A DNA stretch of 43,191 nucleotides from Prevotella sp. GTDB taxonomy: Bacteria; Bacteroidota; Bacteroidia; Bacteroidales; Bacteroidaceae. How positions within the stretch are numbered: position 1 is the first letter of the stretch; each line of letters opens with the position of its first letter. Under the pieces are notes generated by a model. The model searched no databases, was not told the DNA's origin, and saw only the letters and a program-made list of their open reading frames with translations. Location of the stretch: contig JAFWQE010000054.1 of assembly GCA_017509155.1 (NCBI GenBank), positions 1-43,191 of the forward strand. The letters run 5' to 3'. Below are positions 16,782 through 24,603 of the stretch, piece after piece. The translations under genes and the position numbers were made by a program.

Positions 16782-16822
16782 GTAAAGAACCGCTCTATGC
16801 CATAAAAAAGGCAACAACACAT

Positions 16823-17011
16823 CAGATGGCATCGTATAAGCCCGACGTTTGTACTCGTAAACCGTCTACCTGTTTTCAGGCGCAGCCGCTCCCCTCCCAT
16901 TTCAGGGGAGGGGTAGGGGTGGGGTAAGCGTAGACCTTGTGCACGAAAGTTTTTCACCCCACCCCTGCACCCCTCCCCTGAGATGGGAGGGGAGTAGCTG
17001 CGCACAGATGG
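16823..17011. repeat. Palindromic interspersed element, copy B
   Basis: Full-length, reverse-oriented relative of 1-151. Two G-rich/C-rich arms (CTCCCCTCCCATTTCAGGGG and CCCCTGAGATGGGAGGGGAG) flank a central loop. The flanking CCGTCTACCTGTTTTC and CAGATGGCATCG blocks are shared too. Length is about 185 bp, with no coding potential. Confidence 0.8.
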
Positions 17012-17104
17012 AAAGACACATACGGAACTGAATACTAATCTTCATTCCTCTCTAGACGTTGCGGAGGTGCCCACTGCTATCTTGTCACCTAAAAAAGCGT
17101 ATTC

Positions 17105-17190
17105 TTTGGAAAAGCCGTTGTCGTCAGACCAAAGAAATCCGCATTATCCGTGTCATCCGTGTTCGTTGTTTCTTTGAACACAGATTGCAG
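17105..17190 (-). repeat. Dispersed copy of the 115-bp unit
   Basis: Reads in reverse as the unit of 885-1203: GTCGTCAGACCAAAGAAATC, then CCGCATTATCCGTGTCATCC and a GAACACAGATTGCAGATT segment. A single copy, lying just past the 3' end of the tmRNA gene. Confidence 0.75.
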
Positions 17191-17230
17191 ATTGATCGGA
17201 TTATAAGTGGTATCCTCTCACCTCTAAAGC

Positions 17231-17276
17231 CGAAAAACAACTCGCCCTTCTCATCCCCGGCAGTGGGAGAGAAGGG
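17231..17276 (-). terminator. Probable terminator of the tmRNA gene
   Basis: On the minus strand CCCTTCTC (17276-17269) pairs with GAGAAGGG (17252-17245), and a T-rich stretch follows at about 17238-17233. It starts 11 bp after the tmRNA 3' end. Confidence 0.55.
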
Positions 17277-17286
17277 TGAAAAGAAG

Positions 17287-17681
17287 TGGACCTGGTGGGA
17301 TTCGAACCCACGTCCGCACAAGGAAACCATGCGCTTTCTACATGCTTATTCCGGTCTTCATTTTCGTGATGCTGCAAGACCCGGACCACCAACAGCACCC
17401 TTATCCCCTAAAACTTCATCGCGACATCGGGGCTTGCCTCGACTATTTCCGATTTTACTGCGCCGCTTGTCCCTCAGATTCGGAACAACACCCTTGGAGC
17501 GACGTCTCGTTTCCTCACCTGGTGAAGAAATAAAGCTTTAATCTACTGTACTTCGATTAAGCAGCGAGAGCATACTCGTTGTTGCCAATTAATTTTTCGA
17601 CCGAGTTGTTTCAAGAGTTCACAGTCTTCACTCCACATGCTTACGCACCATCTCGTCTTGCCGTCAAATCCTGTCAAGCCC
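17287..17681 (-). ncRNA. ssrA: tmRNA (transfer-messenger RNA)
   Basis: About 395 nt. The 5' end GGGCTTGACAGGATTTGACG pairs through GGGCTTG with CAGGTCC at the 3' end to give the tRNA-like acceptor stem; CCA is not encoded. The 3' T-arm reads GTGGGTTCGAATCCCAC. The tag frame at 17598-17557 encodes EKLIGNNEYALAA followed by TAA (the exact resume codon is uncertain, possibly one or two codons earlier). The YALAA end is the degradation signal seen in Bacteroidales tags. The RNA rescues stalled ribosomes with SmpB. Its own promoter lies directly upstream. Confidence 0.97.
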
Positions 17682-17694
17682 ATTGATGCGGCCG

Positions 17695-17726
17695 CAAAGG
17701 TAACGTTTTTTTTTGGAATATACAAC
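17695..17726 (-). promoter_or_regulatory. Promoter of ssrA
   Basis: Minus-strand GTTG (17726-17723) and TACCTTTG (17702-17695) are 20 nt apart. The expected start near 17688 is just ahead of the mature tmRNA 5' end, leaving only a few bases to be trimmed. Confidence 0.8.
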
Positions 17727-17769
17727 ATTCTTGCGAAGTTTTTTTTCTTTTTCAGAGAAGATTAAGTGT

Positions 17770-17903
17770 ATAGGAGTTACAGGAGTACTTTGCAAGCAAA
17801 GCGAACAAGTTCGAGCGCTCTGCAAGCAAAGAACTTCTGTATTTAAAAGGTGCCGCTCTAAACGTATCGTCTGTAACTCCTGTAACTCCTGTAACTCCTG
17901 ATC
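17770..17903. repeat. Inverted word-array element with conserved core
   Basis: Left words AGGAGTTACAGGAGT and right words GTAACTCCTGTAACTCCTG form the inverted arms. The core TTTGCAAGCAAAGCGAAC lies at about 17789-17806, and a second partial core, CTGCAAGCAAAGAAC, at about 17820-17834. TATCGTC again precedes the right array. Confidence 0.7.
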
Positions 17904-18010
17904 AATGGTGTCAACGCAACAACTAACGCCTTTTTGCAATTGCCTGTTCGTGTTCACGAGAGAGAATCCGGCAGTTTTTTCGCGATTACAGACATATTTT
18001 TCCTCCTTTT

Positions 18011-18042
18011 CTTGCTCATAACAACCGAAAAGAGTACCTTTG
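18011..18042 (+). promoter_or_regulatory. Promoter of the CotH-domain gene
   Basis: CTTG (18011-18014) and TACCTTTG (18035-18042), 20 nt apart. The leader to the start at 18250 is about 200 nt. Confidence 0.75.
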
Positions 18043-18249
18043 CCACGCTATCATCAGCAATCACGCAATCAACAGGTGTCTCCAGACGAGGAGAGCACAT
18101 TCTAAGAAAAAGACGATTAAAGGTATAAGAATGCAAAAGAAAAAACCTGTTTCCGCTGCTTTCCATGCTCATGTATACGAATACGTGGGCGGCTGATGTC
18201 GTTGTCGATGCTGGAAAAAATGAAGAATCAGAATAAAGAACCTAAGAAA

Positions 18250-21200
18250 ATGGAAATGAAGAAAACCATTCTCGCCACGGCACTGTGGGTGCTTGTGGCA
18301 ATTTGTTCGTTTGGTGAGACAGCCACTTTCAACGCGAAAGGCGGCAGCTGGCCTCAAGGCAACTGTGCGAGTCTCACCATCAGCAACCGCACGTTTGCGC
18401 ATGGCAAGTGGACAACCCTGGCACTTCCCTTTGCCGTCAGCAAGGCCCAGCTCGACCAGGCTTTCGGCACCGACGCCTACGAAGTGCAGCAGCTGACCGA
18501 GGTGAGTGGCAACACGTTCGTGTTCAACCGACTCGAGTCGCCCGCCATGGAGGCAGGCAAGCCCTACCTTTTTAAGTACAATGGCTCAGCCGACCTGTCG
18601 TCGGTGACCTTTCAGAATGTCAGTGCGACCGTCACCACAGGACAGGTCCTTGGCACCGACACCCACAAGTTCAAGGCCCAGCTGGTCTATCTCTACGACT
18701 GGTCCTACCTGAACAGCGGTGGCCACTACTACACCATGCGCGACGGTGCCTGGTGGGAACTGGGCTGGGGACAGGGCGATGCGGCCAACATCCTTGGCAC
18801 CGAAGCCCTCTTTGAAGTGCCGTCGGGCACCACCGCCCTCATCAGCATCGAGGGCGGTCAGGGTGGAAACGGCGACCCTTCCGACGACCCCGACGACCCG
18901 TCAGACCCCACCGACCTCGCATCGAAGATAGCGGCCCACGCCCAGATTTCCGATGTCCCCACCATCTATCTCTCCATCCCCGACGTCACCTCCGTGAGCA
19001 GCTGGGGCAAGGAGCAGGATGCCGACGGTAACGACATCTACCGCCGCGCCACCATTCAGGTGGTCGACCAGTATGGCCATCTGGAGGAGTTCACCGACCC
19101 CGGACTGAGCATCAAGGTGCGTGGCAACTCCACCGCGAGCGTCGGAAACGGCAAGCGTCCCTATCGCCTGAAGTTCGACAAGGACGTGAAGCAGGGTGGG
19201 GTGGTCACCGAGACCCATAAGCACGACCTGCTCGGACAGGGCTACAAGAAGCGCAACTGGACGCTGCTGGCCAACGCCTTCGACAACTCCATGATGCGCA
19301 ACGCCCTGACCTATCACATCGGAAAATACGTGGGCATGCCCTTCTGTCCCGGCTACAGGTTCGTCGACCTCGTCATCAACGGCGAGTACCGCGGCACCTA
19401 TCAGGTGTCTGACCATGTGGAGGTAGGCACCAACCGCGTGGACATCAATGAGGACACCGACTGGTTCCTCGAGGGCGTTTCATGGACCAGCATGACCGAA
19501 GAGCCCTACGCCGGAACGGGCGAGCCCTACTTCAACATCAAGAACCCGGAGCCCGCCACCACGGCAGAGCTGGACCAGCTGAAGAGCGACATCAACAGCT
19601 GGCGCGAGCAGTGGCTCGCCTCGTTCGACAACGGTTCATGGCAGAAGACCAACGATCTCGCCTCGCTCGTCAGGTACTACATCGCCATCAATCTCACAGG
19701 CGACCTCGACGGATGGTTCGTCTTCAAGGGCTACCGGACGCCAGACGGACCCTTCACATGGGGCCCGCTATGGGACAAGGACCTGGCATTTGGCAACCAC
19801 GGCGACGCCAAGGACGACAAGATGGTCGAGAACTATGGCAAGTGCAATTTTGAGTGGAAGATCAGGGCCTTGCAGCAGAACCGCACGTTCATGATGGCCG
19901 TGAAGGCGAAGATGGACGAGCTGGTGGCCGACGGCCTGACCGACAAGCTGATGGCCGACATTGACAACCTCGCCGACATGCTCAGTCAGACGCAGGCCTA
20001 CAACTTCAGCATCTACAACATCAACGACGCCAGCTGGGCCAAGGTGCATTTCCCCACCTTCCCCGAGTATGCCGCACAGCTGAAGGAGTGGCTCACCGCC
20101 CGCATCAGCTTCGTGCAGAGCTCCATCGACTCCTTCGTGGAGAACCTGCCCGCGCCCACCGAGGGAACCTACAATCCCGCCAACGCCTGGTGGGGCACAG
20201 GACTCATGAACGGCACCACCTACAACATGAGCATCGCCAACCCGCACCGCCTGACCGCCGGCCAGTGGAACACCTTCTGCCTGCCCTTCGACGCCACGCA
20301 GCAGCAGATGGAGCAGGCCCTGGGCTGCACCTACGAGCTGAAGGTGCATACTGGAATGGATGCCGACGGACACACCATGCTGTTTGGCGACCCTGCCACG
20401 CTCGACATCGAGGCCGGCATGCCCTACCTCATCAGGCCCGCCAGCCATGTGGACAGCTACGGCGTGTTTGAGGACGTGGTCTACTCCGTCAACGTCAGCA
20501 ACGGCCAGAACGCCTACAACGGCGACGGCGTGACCTTCGACAACCAGCACTATTTCTGCGCCTCGCTGTTCCACGGCTACGAGCTCTCCACCGCCACCGA
20601 CTATCTTTTCGACAACGACCTCTACACCGAAGGCACCGCCGCCTTCACCCGGACGCCGTCGGACAACCCCCACGACGGCATGCGCGCCTACCTCCGCGTG
20701 CCGGCCGGAGAGACACCTGCCATCGCCTTTGCCGCCGCACCCGATGTGAGACGGCAGAAGACCCCCGGTGTGACCACCATCTATATCGACACCCAGGACG
20801 GCGCCCCCATCGACCACGACAACTATGTGGCCGCCACCATGCAGGTCATGGAGACCTCCCTCGACGATGCCACGCCGCTGGGAGAGTTCACCGAGAGCAA
20901 CCTGACCATCAAGGGCTACGGCACCGACACCTGGAACCTCGCGAAGAAACCCTACCGCATCAAGTTCGGCAAGGGCAGCGGTCACGACATGACCGGTCGT
21001 GGCTACAACAAGCGCAACTGGGTGCTGCTGGCCAATGCCGCCGACGAGTCCCTGCTGCGCAATGCCGTGGCCAAGCGCCTCGGCGACGCCCTGCAGATGC
21101 CCTTCACGCCCGGATATAAGTTCGTCGACCTGGTGCTCAACGGCACCTACGTGGGCACCTATCAGCTGACGGAGCATGTGGAGGCCGACCTCACGCGTGT

Positions 21201-22107
21201 GAACGTGAACGAAGACACCGGCTGGCTGTGGCAGATGACCAACCAGGCCGTGGCCGGTGAGCTGCAGGTGGAAGGCAGCGCGACCGTTCCATACGTGACC
21301 ATCAAGAATCCCGAGGGCGAAGACGACGAGGAGAATGCCGATATCCAAAATGCCGCCGCCGACTACCTGTGGCGTTTCTGGACGGCTATCCAGACGGAGG
21401 ACGGCTTCTCCCAGTATGTTGAGCCCTCGTCCTTTATCAACTGGTATCTGGCCAGTGAGCTGCTGGGCAGCTACACCGCCTTCTCCACGTTCTACGCCTA
21501 CAAAGAGGCATCGGCCACGCAGCTCTGCTTCGGACCGCTATGGGACAACGACCACGCCCTCGGCAACTCCTCCCAGCTCGACATGGCAGCGCTGATGAGC
21601 GACAAGGCCACCGTGGGCTCGCGCCGCGCCATGATCTACCTCTGCGGAGAGCCGTCGCCATGGACCGCCATGCTCGCGAAGCTGTGGGACTGCGACTGGT
21701 TTGCCCAGGCCGTAGCCGGGCGATGGGCCGACATCTACGCCCAGCGAGAGACCGTGGTGGGACTGGCCGATGCGTTCGACAGCAGCTGGTTCCGCGACAC
21801 CTGGGCCAACAACTACAGGCCGCAGGCAGAAGGCGGTGCCGGATGGGAAGCCAGCGTGCAGGCCTCGGCCTTCTCGTCGCAGATCGTGGCGCCGATGAAG
21901 ACCTGGCTGTCTGACCGCATGGACTATCTGAACGCGAAGATTGTGGAGCAGAGCATGGACGATGTGGCCACCGGCATCCATGAAGCCCGGCAGACGAGCG
22001 ACCGTCCCACAGGCTATTACAACCTGAACGGACAGTATGTCGGCGAGCGCATCGCCGCAGGCCGGCACGGCGTGTTCATCCGCAACGGCAAGAAACAGGT
22101 GCGGTAA
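18250..22107 (+). CDS. Giant secreted protein with two CotH-kinase-like domains
   Basis: The protein has 1285 residues. I chose 18250 (or 18256) because MEMKKTILATALWVLVAICS starts the signal peptide; an in-frame ATG at 18196 adds a charged leader. Order: a beta-rich module with WTTLALPF (about 10-195), an acidic linker rich in Asp and Pro (about 200-217), CotH domain 1 (about 235-600: RPYRLKFDKD, GPLWDKDLAFGN), a second LPF module (about 635-830), CotH domain 2 (about 838-1215: KPYRIKFGKG, GPLWDNDHALGN), and a sorting-like tail (YYNLNGQYVG...GVFIRNGKK). CotH proteins are atypical kinases; the WDxDxxxGN aspartates are present in both domains. In Bacteroidetes they occur on surface proteins of unknown substrate. 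It has its own promoter. Confidence 0.88.
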   Translation: MEMKKTILATALWVLVAICSFGETATFNAKGGSWPQGNCASLTISNRTFAHGKWTTLALPFAVSKAQLDQAFGTDAYEVQQLTEVSGNTFVFNRLESPAMEAGKPYLFKYNGSADLSSVTFQNVSATVTTGQVLGTDTHKFKAQLVYLYDWSYLNSGGHYYTMRDGAWWELGWGQGDAANILGTEALFEVPSGTTALISIEGGQGGNGDPSDDPDDPSDPTDLASKIAAHAQISDVPTIYLSIPDVTSVSSWGKEQDADGNDIYRRATIQVVDQYGHLEEFTDPGLSIKVRGNSTASVGNGKRPYRLKFDKDVKQGGVVTETHKHDLLGQGYKKRNWTLLANAFDNSMMRNALTYHIGKYVGMPFCPGYRFVDLVINGEYRGTYQVSDHVEVGTNRVDINEDTDWFLEGVSWTSMTEEPYAGTGEPYFNIKNPEPATTAELDQLKSDINSWREQWLASFDNGSWQKTNDLASLVRYYIAINLTGDLDGWFVFKGYRTPDGPFTWGPLWDKDLAFGNHGDAKDDKMVENYGKCNFEWKIRALQQNRTFMMAVKAKMDELVADGLTDKLMADIDNLADMLSQTQAYNFSIYNINDASWAKVHFPTFPEYAAQLKEWLTARISFVQSSIDSFVENLPAPTEGTYNPANAWWGTGLMNGTTYNMSIANPHRLTAGQWNTFCLPFDATQQQMEQALGCTYELKVHTGMDADGHTMLFGDPATLDIEAGMPYLIRPASHVDSYGVFEDVVYSVNVSNGQNAYNGDGVTFDNQHYFCASLFHGYELSTATDYLFDNDLYTEGTAAFTRTPSDNPHDGMRAYLRVPAGETPAIAFAAAPDVRRQKTPGVTTIYIDTQDGAPIDHDNYVAATMQVMETSLDDATPLGEFTESNLTIKGYGTDTWNLAKKPYRIKFGKGSGHDMTGRGYNKRNWVLLANAADESLLRNAVAKRLGDALQMPFTPGYKFVDLVLNGTYVGTYQLTEHVEADLTRVNVNEDTGWLWQMTNQAVAGELQVEGSATVPYVTIKNPEGEDDEENADIQNAAADYLWRFWTAIQTEDGFSQYVEPSSFINWYLASELLGSYTAFSTFYAYKEASATQLCFGPLWDNDHALGNSSQLDMAALMSDKATVGSRRAMIYLCGEPSPWTAMLAKLWDCDWFAQAVAGRWADIYAQRETVVGLADAFDSSWFRDTWANNYRPQAEGGAGWEASVQASAFSSQIVAPMKTWLSDRMDYLNAKIVEQSMDDVATGIHEARQTSDRPTGYYNLNGQYVGERIAAGRHGVFIRNGKKQVR

Positions 22108-22164
22108 AAGTCCGGTGCGCCTGTGCGCTCCCTGTCCGTCACTGATGCCGACGGAAACGCAGTT

Positions 22165-22228
22165 CCGCCCCTACAGCGGTTGTCTTCTGGCAAGCCAGCC
22201 CTTGCCACCAGCAGCCCTGTAGGGGCGG
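22165..22228. repeat. REP-like palindrome, possible terminator
   Basis: CCGCCCCTACAG (22165-22176) and CTGTAGGGGCGG (22217-22228) are exact 12-bp inverted copies. A smaller pairing, GGCAAGCC...GGCTTG-like, lies inside. There is no T-run after it, so a terminator role for the CotH gene is uncertain. CCTGTAGGGGCGG-type palindromes are widespread in environmental bacterial genomes. Confidence 0.55.
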
Positions 22229-22358
22229 ACGAGTGTCTTCAGCCCGCAGCGTCTCATGGTTCCAGTTGTCAGCGACGCCCGTCTTTCAGCCCGTTCTTGC
22301 CAGTTCTGACAGGCAACACCGACCATCTTACGCGTCCTTTTTGGCGAAACAGAAAAAC

Positions 22359-22446
22359 AAATCCATTGAAATCGTTGGACGAAACCAATGGAATCGTTGA
22401 ACGAAATCAATGGATTTGTTGCACAAAATCAATGGCTTTGTTTCGA
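22359..22446. repeat. Tandem array, four units of exactly 22 bp
   Basis: Units start at 22359, 22381, 22403 and 22425. Each contains a variant of CAATGG or CCATTG with AATCGTTG/ATTTGTTG and an AACGAAATC-type block, so the unit is nearly self-complementary. A related four-unit array of the same 22-bp period lies at 33990-34077 with the complementary strand dominant. Confidence 0.85.
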
Positions 22447-22563
22447 AAGACGGGCTTTTTTGTTGTTTCCTTCTGTCGTTTTCGCCGCTCTTTTCCAGCG
22501 GTCTTGCCTGAGAGTGCGGGCGTTGTCGCCCGTCGTGAATGCCGTGAGGGTGGGGTGGGGGTG

Positions 22564-23328
22564 TCAATAGGAGGCGGTGCAGGCGATGCCCTCGGCCACC
22601 ACGCGGTCGCGAATGCTGTCGAGCTCCTGGTGCGTAGCCTTCTGCAGTCCGTGCATGGGCGTCTCGCGGTCAATGGTGTAGATCATGACGCTTTGCGGAC
22701 GGATGGCCTTCACCACCTGTAGCCACGGGGCGACAAACGCCTCGCCGGTGTTGTCCAGCTCATCGCCCTTCATGAACATGGTCTGAATGATGACGTGCCC
22801 ATGGAAGCTCTTCAGGTGGGCGATGACCTCGTCGACGTCGTAGCGGCCCGTCGGACGGTCCACCTTATTGATATACTCGGGGCTGACGGTGTCGAGCTTC
22901 TGAATGTTGTTGTCCACCCGCATGAGTGCGCGTCGCACCGATTCGCGGTGGAGCATGGTGGCGTTGCTGAGCACGGACACCTTTGCCTCGGGACAGTAGA
23001 TGTTGCGCAGACGGAGGGTGTCATCGATGATTTCCTCGAACTGCGGGTGTGCGGTGGGCTCTCCGTTTCCGGCGAACGTCAGCACGTCGGGCCGCTGCTG
23101 TTCGGCGGCCATCAGCCGGAGCCGCTCCTCGAGTGCCGTGGCCACCTCGTGGCGCGTTGGCCTTGGCAGGTGGGGGCGGTGGTCGCCATTGAAGCCGCAT
23201 TCACAGTAGACGCAGTCGAACGTGCATATTTTCCCATCGGCAGGCATCAGGTTGATGCCCAGCGAGAGGCCGAGGCGGCGGCTGTGCACCGGGCCGAAGA
23301 TGGGGCTGGGATAGATGATTGTTGCCAT
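22564..23328 (-). CDS. Radical SAM protein (COG0731-like)
   Basis: The protein has 254 residues. The opening FGPVHSRRLGLSLGINLMP followed by C35-x3-C39-x2-C42 (CTFDCVYC) is the radical SAM iron-sulfur motif, in the form typical of the COG0731 group. Further landmarks are FAGNGEPTAHPQF and a VSVLSNATMLHR strand. It should cleave S-adenosylmethionine with a 4Fe-4S cluster, but the substrate is unknown. I chose the start at 23328 because the upstream in-frame ATG (23391) lies before the promoter. The -7 element ends at 23337, so the mRNA would be almost leaderless. No operon partners are present. Confidence 0.88.
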   Translation of the reverse strand: MATIIYPSPIFGPVHSRRLGLSLGINLMPADGKICTFDCVYCECGFNGDHRPHLPRPTRHEVATALEERLRLMAAEQQRPDVLTFAGNGEPTAHPQFEEIIDDTLRLRNIYCPEAKVSVLSNATMLHRESVRRALMRVDNNIQKLDTVSPEYINKVDRPTGRYDVDEVIAHLKSFHGHVIIQTMFMKGDELDNTGEAFVAPWLQVVKAIRPQSVMIYTIDRETPMHGLQKATHQELDSIRDRVVAEGIACTASY

Positions 23329-23336
23329 AGTGGGGG

Positions 23337-23344
23337 CAAAGGTA
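23337..23344 (-). promoter_or_regulatory. -7 element of the radical SAM gene
   Basis: Minus-strand TACCTTTG sits only 8 bp before the start codon at 23328. Transcription from the usual distance would begin at or within a few bases of the ATG. A good -33 element is not visible in the G-rich stretch upstream. Confidence 0.55.
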
Positions 23345-23406
23345 AGAAAATTATTGCAGATGGAGGAGGGGAAAGAGGAAAAAATAAACACACGAACCTC
23401 AGACCA

Positions 23407-23632
23407 AGCCCCAGCCTCACCCCCGACCCCTCTCCGAGGGGAGAGGGGAGTGGTTAGTATTGAAGGTTGTAGATTTTGGATTTTTGGTCGGTTGGGGGCT
23501 TCTCAGTTCTCAGTTCTCAGTTTTCAGTTTGAGCCCTTGGGCTCACAAACATCCCCCTCGGGGGCTTGGGGGGCTCCTGGGGCTTGGGGGGCTTCCTTGC
23601 CTCTTACCTCTCACCTCTCACCTCTAGCACCT
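23407..23632. repeat. Composite repeat, left of ftsX
   Basis: In order: CCTCACCCCCGACCCCTCTC with a palindrome and GAGGGGAGTGGTTAGT, TTGAAGGTTGTAGA, a GGGGGCTTCTCAG block, TTCTCAG words repeated four times (about 23500-23527), a GAGCCCTTGGGCTC palindrome, CATCCCCCTCGGGGGCTTGG, and TCACCTC words repeated (about 23600-23627). The outer blocks match 24604-24840 in reverse order and orientation. Confidence 0.8.
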
Positions 23633-23656
23633 TAGGTGGTTAATAAATGTAAAATA

Positions 23657-23688
23657 TTTCCTCTGTTCGGATAAAATGCGTAAATTTG
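23657..23688 (+). promoter_or_regulatory. Promoter of the ftsX operon
   Basis: TTTC at 23657-23660 and TAAATTTG at 23681-23688, spaced by 20 nt. The start codon at 23722 follows with a leader of about 25-30 nt. Confidence 0.7.
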
Positions 23689-23721
23689 CCGCAAATTTGG
23701 CGTAGTGCGCCCTTTTTGATT

Positions 23722-24603
23722 ATGGCAAAAAAGCGTAAGAAGACCCGCAGCCGTCGTGGACTGCAGGTTGTGACATTGTGCATCAGCACCGCTATGGTGT
23801 TGGTATTGCTGGGTCTTGTGGTGTTCAGCGTGCTCACCGCCCGCAACCTCTCGGCCTACGTGAAGGAGAACCTGCGGGTGACGGTGATGCTCTCTGAGGA
23901 CGTGACCAATCCCGAGGCCGAGCAGATGTGCCGTGAGCTGAGACAGCGTCCGTATGTGACGGACCTCACCTACATCAGCAAGGAAGAGGCCCTGAAGGAA
24001 CTCACCGCCGAGCTGGGGGCAGACCCCACGGAGTTTACCGACGGCGTGAACCCCACGCTGGCCAGTGTGGAGATGCAGATGAAAGCCGACTATGCCAACG
24101 GGGACTCGCTGCAGTGGATTGAGAAAGAGCTGAAGAAGAACGCGAAGGTGCAGGAGATCAGCTATCCGAAGGACCTGATGGAACAGGTGAACCGCACGCT
24201 GGCCAAGATCAACTTCGTGTTGCTGGTGCTGGCCGTTTTGCTGCTCATCATCTCGTTCTCGCTCATCAACAACAGCGTGAAGCTCGGTGTCTATGCCCGG
24301 CGGTTCACCATCCACACCATGAAACTGGTGGGCGCCTCGTGGGGATTCATCCGCTGGCCTTTCATGCGGCGCAGCATCGGCATCGGACTGCTGGCAGCAC
24401 TGCTGGCCATCTTGGTGCTGGGCGGCTGCGTGTATGCCCTCTATCGCTACGACCCCGAGGTGCTGACGGTCATCACATGGCAGGACATGAGCATCACGGC
24501 TGTCGTCGTGGTGGTGGCTGGTGTGCTCATCACGTCGCTGTGCGCCTATTTCTCGGTCAACAAGTTCCTGAGGATGAAGGCCGGCGAACTGTATAAAATT
24601 TGA
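23722..24603 (+). CDS. ftsX: Cell-division ABC-transporter permease FtsX
   Basis: The protein has 293 residues. I chose the ATG at 23722 (MAKKRKKTRSRRG), after the promoter; a start at 23686 would overlap the -7 element. It has a basic cytoplasmic N-terminus, a first membrane helix (about 20-45), and a periplasmic domain (about 50-165) with LRVTVMLSEDV and YISKEEALKELTAELG. Three more membrane helices follow, including VKLGVYARRFTIHTMKLVGA, the FtsX coupling region. FtsX works with the ATPase FtsE to control cell-wall hydrolases at division. FtsE is not adjacent. It is the first gene of a likely housekeeping operon, although the right-hand repeat separates it from the next gene. Confidence 0.95.
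   Translation: MAKKRKKTRSRRGLQVVTLCISTAMVLVLLGLVVFSVLTARNLSAYVKENLRVTVMLSEDVTNPEAEQMCRELRQRPYVTDLTYISKEEALKELTAELGADPTEFTDGVNPTLASVEMQMKADYANGDSLQWIEKELKKNAKVQEISYPKDLMEQVNRTLAKINFVLLVLAVLLLIISFSLINNSVKLGVYARRFTIHTMKLVGASWGFIRWPFMRRSIGIGLLAALLAILVLGGCVYALYRYDPEVLTVITWQDMSITAVVVVVAGVLITSLCAYFSVNKFLRMKAGELYKI

Larger units (their letters stand above)
16782..17286. other. 505-bp gene-free gap with dispersed repeats
   Basis: Contains the second palindromic element (16823-17011), a reversed copy of the 115-bp unit (17105-17190) and the probable tmRNA terminator (17231-17276). No protein gene is credible. Confidence 0.7.
17682..18249. other. 568-bp gap: ssrA promoter, repeat element, CotH promoter
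   Basis: Between the divergent ssrA and CotH genes. It holds the ssrA promoter, a word-array element (17770-17903) and the promoter at 18011-18042. The sequence from 18043 to 18249 is an ordinary leader with no recognised regulatory RNA. No gene is seen. Confidence 0.6.
22108..22563. other. 456-bp gap with a REP-like palindrome and a 22-bp array
   Basis: Contains a palindrome at 22165-22228 and a four-unit 22-bp array at 22359-22446. No gene is seen; short ORFs across the array are repeat sequence. Confidence 0.65.
23329..23721. other. 393-bp gap between divergent genes, mostly repeats
   Basis: Holds the two promoters and, between about 23407 and 23632, the left copy of the composite repeat that flanks ftsX. 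No gene is seen. Confidence 0.65.

Noticed and set aside
17059-17541. 160-codon plus-strand ORF across the tmRNA region
   Set aside because: It lies on the strand opposite ssrA and covers the tRNA-like end; not a protein gene.
19768-21348. Long minus-strand ORF (526 codons) opposite the CotH gene
   Set aside because: A mirror of the real gene caused by strong codon bias; low-complexity Val/Gly/His-rich product, no domain, no promoter.
22359-22446. Possible CRISPR array
   Set aside because: Units abut directly with no unique spacers, only 22 bp long, and no cas genes are present.
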